Part shown: positions 51,701 through 63,700 of the stretch, piece by piece
Position numbering within the stretch: position 1 is the stretch's first letter
Layout: every line of letters starts with the position of its first letter
Program-made: the position numbers and the translations under genes
DNA from: Colias croceus
Lineage: Eukaryota > Arthropoda > Insecta > Lepidoptera > Pieridae
Direction: 5' to 3'
Assembly: GCF_905220415.1 (NCBI RefSeq)
Contig: NC_059553.1
Coordinates: 5,418,501-5,482,500, forward strand
Length of the DNA stretch: 64,000 nt
The notes under the pieces: generated by a model
Seen by the model: the letters and a program-made list of their open reading frames with translations, nothing else
The model's database searches: none
Told to the model about the DNA's origin: nothing

Positions 51701-54700
51701 ACGAAATTGATTTATTTTTAAAATAAACTGCAAGAAATAAAATCCTTTTTTGTGATAAGTTATGGCTTATATCATAAAAAGTTTAACAGATGCTAGGGCA
51801 CAGATTTTTAATTTATAAAAAGTTAGTAATTGAAATGCAGTAACACCTATCTCTACTGGAAATGCATGACCCTACCACGTAAGGTGAGCAAATTTCATGT
51901 TACGGTTAACTGAAACGTTATATTTATATTGCATACTAGCGGTCCGCCCCGGCTTCGCCAGAGGTACATAATTCGCAATAAAAGGTGTATGTTCTTTCTC
52001 AGGGTCTAAAGATTGTCTGTGCCAAATTTCATCAAAATCGGTCCAGTAGTTTATGCGGGAAAACCATACATACATACAAACCTTTCCTGTTTATAATATT
52101 AGTATAGACTAATATGTCATAGACAATGTGTGATTATGCATGTAAAAATCAATTAGTAGTCAATACTTTATATTTTATATAATAAGTATGATTTTCTAGT
52201 ACACTTTCATTCAACAGGATTACATTGAACTAGTACATTCATGACTAACGCAATGCTTAAAGGAAGTAAGGCGAAACAAAGGCTGCTAATTGTAAATCAA
52301 AACGGGATTAAGAGACATAAAATTTTTATTGCGTTTTAAGTATCAATGAGGCGACATTGTTGAATGAACAATAGTAATCAAAGCGTTTAGTTCTAAAGTT
52401 TACGAAGCGTAATGTATTTCAAGGCGGAAGTGATTTGAATGATTATTATTAGGATATTGTTTGAAAAACCAAAAAAATGCTGGTTTAATAAAATTGTTAG
52501 TAGTTATAGACGACTTTAATAATGCATTATCTCTTCACTCTATACATATGAATCAGTGGATGAGTATCGAGATTCGTCCTTCTACTGAAAAAATATAATA
52601 TCTAAACATTATTTCTTATTAATATCCAAAAAAATAAAAAGTCAAAAAATATTATTAAGATTATTATGAAACAATTATACCGTATAAAAATAATACAAAC
52701 ATACTCAGTAATTCAAAATATCCTATACACGATATTCCTTACCTTTGTATTACACTCATGGTACCGCCTCGCCATACCCACACAATCCTGTGGCTGTGCC
52801 TGTCTAGTAACTCGCACTGTTATAACTGGTGTCGGTAGTGTACTATTTAATGTACTAGGAATTCTGTAACAAACGATAGTATCTTATTTGCGTGTAGGTA
52901 GACCTTTAAGTTATCTAGAATTTGTATGAAAGTGTGTAGAGCTTTCAAAGCTCTCGCGATTGTTATGTGCGTGATCCGGAAATAAGGATACATGCTAAAG
53001 AATACCTTATTATTATTAGACAAGCTAAATAGATAAAATATCTTAATCATACAAAGTGAGGAGCTAATAGAATATAAATATTCCAACCGAAAGCTCTGAA
53101 AGTTAGCAATAACTTAAAACACAATTAGCAGTGATACTGTTTGAATTTGTTTGTTTTTTGTTTCATCTGACGTGAAACTAACTTAAAAAATGTACAAAAG
53201 TTCTATTCGTGTTCTTTGAAATCAATAATAGAATATTAAATAGATGTAAATATCACATACATACTCATATTTCCTGCGGTTTAATTGATCTATACCCCAA
53301 TAAATCCTTGTAATTATAGGCGTATGATAATTTACTCTGAAGACGAAACAAAACCGACCGGCGAGTTAAAAGCCTTCTTAATTAAATCAACGGCACAAAT
53401 AAAAAATGTATCTCCTTGTTTTATTTTTTTCGTATTAGTGAGGTTCTATCGGTATTAATTATTATTAGCGGTGTATAAGTAATCATGTTAGAGTTTTTTT
53501 TTTTTTTTTAATATTGTCAGACGTAGCTATTTAGATGTAATGGTTTAGTATGAGAAACAAAGAAATTAAATAATAACTACATATAAATTTATGTTCTTCA
53601 TAAGTAAAATTATTTAAATTTATTTAGCTATATTTATGGATACCAAATCACTTTGAATGTACCCCATTTTTTTAAATGCTTGCACCCGTCATTGTCAAAC
53701 ATCGCAACAAGTGAATAAAACATAACATAACATGTTTTTACACAATAATGCGCTACTCCACTACTTTTATCACAAAAATTTGAGCACCTCAGAAAAAAGA
53801 TAAATAAATTAAGGCAATAATATTTTTTATTCAAATTACTCCCACTAATGTCCAGTAATAATTTATTCCAATAAGAAGAACGCACGATATGACAAATGAC
53901 TTCGAGTCTAATTTGTCTACAGAGTGTCCTATCAGCAGGATACTGGAGTAGAATGTCGTTAATGAAAGAATTTATAACCCCATGTACATAATATAATTTA
54001 TCTCGTGTTATAATTAACGTGAAGTAATTACTGGTATCTTATAATATTGAATATATTATGATAACAGCACATTCTCGTTTTATAGGCTCTCTTTAATAAA
54101 ATTAACCTCATGTGGTAAGATAGATAGTTCGTTTAATTCAAAATTGTAAGAACTATTTATCTTTTGTTTTTAGTATATTAAACAGCATTAATATATATAT
54201 AGAGGTTATAAGTTCAAATAAAAGACATTTCAAGAAAATTGTACTAGGTATATTAATTTATCAGGAGTAAAAGCTCAAGATCCTTTGATAATTTATAAAA
54301 ATCAATAGTCAGACATACTCCATACTAACAAAATTAATTATCACGAGGTTATTAGATCATCAATCTAATGCAGGCGTCATTCCTATCTTAATTAAGAGTG
54401 ACTGCATTTAAATAACCTACTTACAATGTAACGGTATCTTATATCCTTATAGTATTGCTGTTTTATCGCTCAGTCTTGGATGAAATTGGAATTAAAAAAT
54501 AATAATTATGTTAAAGACATGTATTTGTAAAGCAAATTGTTTCTAAAAATAAACATCCCTTATTTGGTATTTCAAAGTGTTCGATGACATTTGCCTAGAA
54601 GGGATTGCCATTATATAGTGGAGCGCCGTAAGGTTTATACCTCGGAATCCAGGGCCAGTCAATGAATCTTAATATAAACCTTGAAAATATGTTTTTAATA

Positions 54701-57700
54701 GTATATAGAAAAATGTTAAAAAAAAATTTTTTCGCGCTCTCAATTTTTTTTTTAATTATTATAAACAATTATTAATTTTTTGGAGTTTTCATTGATTTAT
54801 ATTAGTCAAAAGTCATATTTTAAAAAGAACAATTACTATTACAAACTTGAAAACTTGATCTTGGATCTGTAGGGACCGCAGATATACCGATGAAGGTCGG
54901 GTTGGAGAATAGAGGGGATAACAGCAGCTGTTCGGTATTGTTCATGGCGGGCCCTCACAGGATAGTACTTACACGTTGTAACTTGCTAGACTTAATACGT
55001 AGCTGTTGTTTTCGTTCCGAAAAATATTTATTTCAGACTAGATTTCCGCCCGCGGCTTCGCCCGCGTTTGCAAAGGAAAACCCGCATAGTTCCCGTTTCC
55101 GTGGGATTTCCGGGATAAAAACTATCCTATGTGCTAATCCAAGTTACCCTCTATATGTGTGCTAAATTTCATTGTAATCGGTTCAGTAGTTTTTACGTGA
55201 AAGAGTAACAAACATCCATACATCCAATAATTACTGAACATTACTGAGTTTTAAAAACTTTGAAAATAGTGGCATAAATTGTATGTACATATTTGTTTTT
55301 CATTTATATTATGCATATATGCATATAAAAATATAAGTTTGATATGTGAAGACAAAAGTGAATATTGTCGCAATATTTATAAAAGAATTGTAGGCGTGTT
55401 AGATATTTTAGTAGCTCAGGGAACTAAATAGGCTAAATATCACGTGGATTGTTACATGCGTTTAAAAACAACGCTAAAACAGACTCAGAGGGAGAAAAAA
55501 ATTCATCCAGTAACAATGCAAGTAGATGCAGCAATGGAGCAGATTTTCAAATATACTGAAGAAAATAATTATTGTCAATTTTCACTCGCAGAATTAAAAA
55601 CAACCTACAATCTATATCAACGAGATCGACGACGACGACAACAATGTACAATGATGTAACAATGTGTTTAGTTAATGATAATTTTTTTTTGTAACTTATT
55701 TTTTACGATAATCTAATAAATTAACATTGAAGTTACTCTGCACATATAATTTATTACAAATAAAATTAAATTTTTCACTATAAACACTTTTTCCCCCTTC
55801 CGCCTCTCATTTTTCAGTAAATTGTTGTTAAAAATTGTTGTAAATCGAGATCGGTCAATTTTTTTTTTTAACTTTTTTATTTGAGGTTTTAATAATGCAG
55901 TCTCATACTTGATATACAGATTCATTGACTGGCCCTGGGTTCCGAGGTTTGACCATTTTTATGCCTTACGGCACTCTACTAATAGTCAAACAAAGTACGT
56001 GTTTCTTGGATTATTAATTATATTAAATAATTATATTAATTATATAAAATTTAGTCCCTGATTGCATACCCGTTTACCTTATTATATAATAATTATAATA
56101 GGAAATAATTCAATCTCTGTACCAACGTTTAAATAATGGTTTTAAAGAACGGCCAAAAGTCATGGAAATCGAAAGACATGCAATATTCTATATGTAACTA
56201 GGTGTACAAATTACCAAATAAAAACAAAAATTAAAAACTGGCTCTCAACTTTTGATTATGTAAATACTGAACGTTTACTCTCTTAACTAGGACAGTTCTT
56301 TTCTCTACTAAAGTCATTCACACACTACACTCTAACACTACACTCTCACACCTACACACCACATCATGTTTTACGTCCACACACTAGGGTTAACCGAGTG
56401 GATTATTAACTATTTTTATTTTTTACTTTTATTTTTTATTTTTATTTTAATGCATGCATAATTATTAAATAGGTAATACAATAATCAATAATAATGTATA
56501 ATTTGAAATGTAACAAATAATATTATAATAAATTACATGTATGTCTAATAAGCTGAATAAATTCGGGTATACGCCATTGTAACAGTGATATTAAATTAGT
56601 GTGAACACAGGCTCCTGAAAAACAGTTTACAACTATATTAGGAGCCTGGTTCATTAAATTTTTGTAACTTAAAATGGTGCAAATAAATTATTTATTTATA
56701 TATTTATTTATATTCAAAATCTACACATAACAGCATATAGTAAAGAACCTTGTAAAAGCTGCCCGGAGATAAATATATAATATAAAATTTATATTCTGTC
56801 AAATAATAGCATACAGGGTTGAAATTATATGCCGCGGTCTCAAAGGTGCGAAACGTCAGAATTACAATACAAACGCCTTTAAACCTGCCACAAAGGTAAA
56901 TAAAATGGATACTTTCTCGCGGATATTAACAATAACCGATATTGTATGTTTTGCGAATAGATAATAGTGGGCCATTGTTTTGTCGGTTTGATTCCCTGCG
57001 GAAGTATAACAATGGATACTTCGGCTTATTCTATAATGGATTTAAATGGGACCGGTTCTATATATTATATATGAAGATTTAATTTCTAAGTGTACAGGTA
57101 AACAGCCTAATATTGATGTGGACGGGGACCTAACTTATGACTATTTTAAACATTTTTGTACTATGTATGTATATATTATAAAACTATGTTATTTTTTAAT
57201 ACTCAGAATTTAACAAAATATTTGATTAACACCAGCCTACTTTGTTACATTATTAACAATAGATAGAATAGATGTTACACGAACCAACAGAATTTAGTGT
57301 GCATATTATCTGAGGAAACCTTTTTAATAAGATAAAAAATGTTGTGTGGTTTTATGAAACCACGGTAAAAGTGAAACTTTTTTTCACACTATAGACATTT
57401 AACTAAAAATTATCGTATTTGTACGATAATAATCGTACGTATCGTGCGTCACGCGACATGCACTACACAGACCAAAAAGTTTGAGACGATGTAATAAAAG
57501 TTTCACCTTAAAACTTTACTAAATGCCTGTATTTATAGTACTTATTAGACGTATCTTTATTGAAATACAATCATCCGCATAATAAAAGTACATTAAATTA
57601 CTCCTAATATTAGCAAGTAACTATCTTTCAAGTTTCAACCCACAGACTTTCCGTGAATATTCAGCGGACAGCACGTGCAAAAATCTCTCACCTTTCCATG

Positions 57701-60700
57701 CATTACTAATAAAATAAAAAACATCATAATCGCAGGCTCATTAAAGTATATAAAGGTGATGCATGTCAATCAGGGCTAACAACGGCTAGTTACGCTCGCT
57801 ACGGGGATTCCATTACCTATTCATTTAACCTGTGACCTGCGCTGATTGCCCACTGGGCGAAATTGCATTACTTTACTACACTATTTTGTGGCGAGATTTA
57901 AGTTTGGTTGTTGGATTTATTATTCAGTATAAAATTCTTTCAATTCTTAACCTTATTTTTAACTATTTATCCGTGATTGGTCCCAAACATTTACTAAGTA
58001 CCTTTTTTTAACTACCATCAAATTATTATTGCCTCCATCAACTCTCTTCTTAAATACTTTAAATGACTTCTCTCTTCGTCTACTTTTGATCAGGCATTTT
58101 TATAACAAAGCATTTTTACATGGTAAACTATAAGTATTCTGTGAATAGGTAGTTTGTATATTTTATATAATATTACAAATAAAGGTGATTATCCCTATGT
58201 TTTCTTCATTAATTTTATCTCACTCATTAAAACAATTCGTGTATACATTTGTCGAAAAAGATAATGTTATCCGAGAGATTACTATTTTATTCGTTAAACC
58301 ATTAAGATTACAGGTTAAACAAATCTTTTGGCAGTAAAATAAGGTGGATTTGATTGCGACATAAAGTTAACATTGTTTTTAATGGATCTAATATAGATTA
58401 TAAAAGATAGTTAGCGTACAGATAGCGTAAAACGAATTACCTTAATAGCTGGTGTTTATTTTTTTCCTCTTTTGTATAGCCCGAAGGGTTTGTCGGCGGG
58501 TTTAATACGTGTTATAAGATTTAGTTATAGCCTATCACCGTAATAAACGAGAATGATAAGTGGTTTACGCAATGAGGATTTTAAGTTATTTTCTTTTTAT
58601 TTACTTCATAACCGACGTTACTACGTTGAATAATATGTTTAATAGAGTCGGAATATTTATAAGCTTTTTCTAAATTTGTTATATTATGATAATAGATACT
58701 AACAAACGGGAGAGCATAAATAATACCAATATTTAATTTATCTTTACATAAAATTATTTCTACAACTACAAAATATATGAAATGGACATTATTGATACAC
58801 TCGTTTTACAGCTTAATATGTTTAGTCTATATACCCAAATGTACCACACAGCAGATTTTCTCCCAAATAGGTATACAAACCTTGGCAAACACTGCCTCTC
58901 CTGGTAGGAGACGCCTCCACCGCAAGTTCTAGAACAAGCACTCCAACTACCCCAGGAACTCCACGCGTATAGACTAGTCTCGGACCTTTCTGGCGCCTGA
59001 AACGTAAATTATTATCTTCATTTTATGAGTATTGCCGGTAAAAACAAGACGACGGTAAGAACTTGGTCTTAGTGGAAGAAACAAAACTCAAGGTGTTCTA
59101 TTTTTCTATATATCTTTGACTAGCTTTCCGCCTGCGGCTTCGCCCGCGTTTTCAAAGAAAAACCCGCATAGTTCCCGTTCCCGTGGGATTTCCGGGATAA
59201 AACCTAGCCTATGTTACTCGTGGATAATGTAGCTTTCGAATGGTGAAAGAAGTTTTAAAATCGGTCCAGTAGTTTATGTGCCTATTCATTACAATCAAAC
59301 AAACAAACAAACAAAGTTTTCCTCTTTATAATATTAGTGTAGACAAAAACTTTATCCGTATTTTTTATTCCTTTTTAAATTTTAAAAGTATGTAAATAGA
59401 GTTTATAAATGTAAATCATTGAATAATTTACCTGCGGTTGCGTGGTCTCAGTTAAATTGGAAGCCGTTGTTAGTAATGCAAATTGCATTACTGCTGCGAC
59501 CCTGGAAAATAAAAGAAATCCTTTTAAAACATACAACATTTAAAATTATTTCATTAATATTTTCATTTTTCCGTAGTATATGTAGATGAAAGTTTTGCTC
59601 CAATAAAATAAGGCATATTTACAATCAATTTAAATTAATCGTAAATAAATATTACATCAAAATGAAATATGCAATTAATTCAGTATTATCAACTATCAAG
59701 TGAAACGTGGATTTATAACAAAGAGCTCTAATAATGCTCCAACAAACTATATTAAAACCTATGAAATTACGTAGCAAATTGCACCAAAACAAATTCTTCC
59801 GGAGCGAGTAACAAATTACTCAATTTACTCTCAACGCTAACAAAGGATACGTGATCTATTTCGAAATTATCTCCTTAGTGAAAACCGTGGGCTCGTACAT
59901 CGTGGGTCCACAAACAATTTGTTAGTGCATACAATTTACCGCTCTCACGGCCGGGTAATGAGCACTAACAACCATTGAGGTATCATTCATGTGGCCAAAC
60001 GTTCCGTGTTTATGGGATAATCTCAATGTTCACGGTAATGAGCAATGGCGCATTCGAAGCAATGGAAATAAATACCGTACATGCCGTACCTGAACAAATG
60101 TCTTTATTTCGTTTAAATTCAAGCGATTGCTCCGTTTCGTTCTCAAGAGTTTTTTGCCCTGTGAAACGTGTAGTTTTATGTGTTTTTAAAAATGTGAATA
60201 ATGAATTTTCTACCATATCGTGATTTACTTAACTAATTAGTGTTTTATGGCTTACTCCATTTTAAATAAAATTAATTGGTGAATTAAGATATTCTCGAAT
60301 TCAATTACAGTAACATTTAAAATGTTTAGAAACTAATTCAAAGGAACATAATGTTCCTCATTAACGATGCAGTATTAATTGTCATTTATTCAAAGTTTTA
60401 TTGAATTGCGGAGTGCTGCGGTAAAGCCGGTTGAAAGCAACAATGTTTATCAATTAATAGCATAATAAAATATACATTACATTTACACGACGTAGCAAAA
60501 CTTTAAAGTTTGTAACAACGTTATCTCTTTCAAGATTTTATAATAAACACTTCAATAAATATTCAAAAAAAAAAAACCAAATAAATCCATATTCAAATCT
60601 AAGTACCTATACTCTTTTATTTCAGAATAGGAATATACAACTTTCTTTCATTCAAACTTCTTTTGAAATGTTTGAAGCATAACAATATATTCCCATTAAC

Positions 60701-63700
60701 TAAAATATAATATGGTAACAGAACACATTGTTTACGTCCAAACAAGACTGGACGGATGAACCCGTGGGTGACGGAACATAACGCGGAATCACTTTGTCTT
60801 TTCAATTTACTCGCATTGCTGGCTTAAGGTAACCGTGTAAATACAGGGCTGCTAGTGGCTAATTAATTTATGATTTCTAGTGCTAGTAATTAATTTTTGT
60901 TTCGCAAATCGTTGCGTTTTATAAGTTGAAATATTACAAATTATCTGGCTAGGTTTATCTGATTTTTGGTGAATTTCCAAATCATCCTTTGAAAAGTGAT
61001 GAATCAAATTTTCTTCTATAGTAAAGTGAAAATTTTTATACGACATGTCAATGTATTTAGAAGAGGTGTGTACTGTGAGCATGTACAAGCCGTAAGTAGA
61101 ATGGTAGAAGTTCACCTCTATATTAATTGATACTTTTATGGGCTATAATTATTCAATGAAAAACGTGAATGTTGTGTGGTTGGTAGTAAACATAGACTCA
61201 TTGAATAGATGAAGACATTAAGTTGTATCTGTAAATTATTAGAAAAACTATACTAATTAAACATCTCACTAATAATTATACCCGTAGGTAATTTTTCTCT
61301 CATATTATTACACCAGTTCGCAGCCCTGATTAAGTTGCGCCTACACATTTAAGCCCATTGCACAATCCGACATCTCCATTAGGTGTTTGTAGCAGCACCG
61401 ATACATTTTCTACGCACTGCTCAAGCATTAAAACGATCTGACGAATGTGTACAACGCCTTAATGTCTTAAGTGGTTTATTAAGTGCCGATAGCAGTTATT
61501 TTTATGTTCCCTTGCCTGTTTAATTTGGACACATTAATGCTATCTTTATTGCCGAGATTCTCATGACTTCGATTCGCTAAAATGTAGAAATCAAATTTTA
61601 TGGTCATCTTGTTTGTTTGATATATGGATGTGTGTAAGCAGTTAAGGTATTTTGACAGTTTGACGTAATAAAATATAACGTTATTTTTCTTTTTTACATA
61701 TTACTTATAAAATAATCTAAGTGTTTAAGTATTATCAGAAAATATTTAAACTGCTTAAACGTCTAATCTGCTAAATTATGTACGAGTGCATTTCCAACTT
61801 GCTTCTTACAAAACTTTTGTATGTTGACTTAAAGGGTAACCCAGAAATGGTTCCTGTACTTAAAGCAGATCCATATAATAATATATAAAATGAAAAAAGC
61901 TTTAAAGGCTATACGCATTGCGTAGATATACAAACAGACTTATAAATACATTGATATATTGTACATATAAATAGTAACAATCCAACATTCCTGCAGTTGG
62001 AGAGGTACTAACGACTGCGAAGCCAAGATACCGTTTGTAACAACCATGACAGATGCAATATTGCAGTAAAGTATGCATAAAATAAAATCATTACCATGAG
62101 TCTTCTGGCTTCCTGGCAATTTGAGTAGAAGCCGGGAGTTAATAATTTCTTTACTAATGACGGTAAGAATGTAAATTGTTTATTAATGTAAATTATATAC
62201 ATTTTTTTCTGATGACTTTTAAGTAGAGATGTCATGTGCATGGTATGTTCATAAATTGGGTTGAAATTTGGTAAGTTATTAGGTACAGGGATAGATATTA
62301 CGTTAAATTTTTTATATGTTTAAGGTTTGATATCCTAATTCGACATTCAATGTCTCAATAAAACTGAATTATTTATTAGAGGATTACACAGATAATTTAA
62401 ATCATCATAACATTATTGTATACATTTATCTAAGAATACGCGTTACAATATAGAGCGTGTGAATAAGGATTTTTTAGTCCTGCATAAGCACGTGCTTGTG
62501 CAGGACTTGTTGTGTTGAATGGACCGTATAATTTTATTTACTTTTACTCTCCAAGGAGTCTCGAGTAGCGATAAAAAGTTTACCGTTTAATCCTATAAAA
62601 ACATTTGTTATGGGTAAATATGTACGTAGCGGTGCTATTTGTGCTTTAAAACTTTCATGTATGCAAGTCACAAATAAGCACTTTTATTTCTATTATATTT
62701 CAGTCATAACTATTTTCTAGGTTTAAGTATGTTGTAATACATTATTAACTTTATAATATTTTCGCTAGTCTATTCAATACAACGGAAATAGAAAATAGAA
62801 ACTCTATACTGGCACCCACATGTCATAAAAATATATTATAGGTACGTAACTTACTTTTAATATCTTTTATATTGCATTATCAACGTAATATACGTTCTCT
62901 ACCGTGAAAAGGTCAACAAAATTTCTACACCAACACTACGAAGTTTTCTGATGTTAAATTAGAAAACCTTTAGTCATAATATATTTTACATATTTGTAAG
63001 TTTTTAAATTTTAACACGTATACCGAGTTAAGGACAAATTAAAAGCTCTTGTTCACTTGCATACAGTTCATAGCTGACCAAAAATTATACCTAATATAGA
63101 TTTGTAGGCGATATGAGTACATTTTGTTTATCCAGGAAAAGAAACAGAAACTACATCATCAAGAGATCGTTATACGGCAGTTTATAGGAAGCACTCGATG
63201 TCAGTGATGTTTTTAAAGGAACTGTAGTTATCTCAACAGCCTGTAAAAACACTTGATTTGACGGCAACACCGGCGGAGGTTAGAGACAGCCGACAGCCGG
63301 TTCCAATACAAATTGAAAAGTGAAGTTGGAAATATTTCCTTAATTTCCAATTTATTGCAAGATAGAGAGCTTTTATTTTAAAATTTTATTCCGCAGATGC
63401 ACTGTTTATTAGTTAGTCCGAACTAAAACTTAAAAATTAGATTAGTTCAAATTAATTAATAATTTCGACAAGGAAAAGATAATAAGTAGGTATACGTATA
63501 ATATTAGGCTCACCTGCCTAACTTATTGTTTTACTTTTGTGAATTATCAAAATCTGGAGAACTTAGGAAAAATTGATTGTGTAGGTTTCGTGTCAGATTA
63601 GAATTTAAATTTTTGAATGAAAGTTCAATATTATTCGATAAAAAAATAAAAAAGGACAAAAGTCATTTAAAAATAAGATAACTTGCACCACACTTACCAA

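Larger units (their letters stand above)
52864..58880. other. 6.0-kb intron of gene B
   Basis: Contains the TIR element (54617-55980), a weak MITE relative (57367-57510) and AT-rich sequence. No exon supported; TSR1 continues directly into exon 4 across it. Confidence 0.6.

Noticed and set aside
55444..55659. Host gene of 71 residues
   Set aside because: It lies inside a terminal-inverted-repeat element with no splice or promoter context, so treated as transposon-derived.
59975..60223. 82-residue plus-strand ORF
   Set aside because: Overlaps an equally long antisense ORF; neither shows a domain or splice context.
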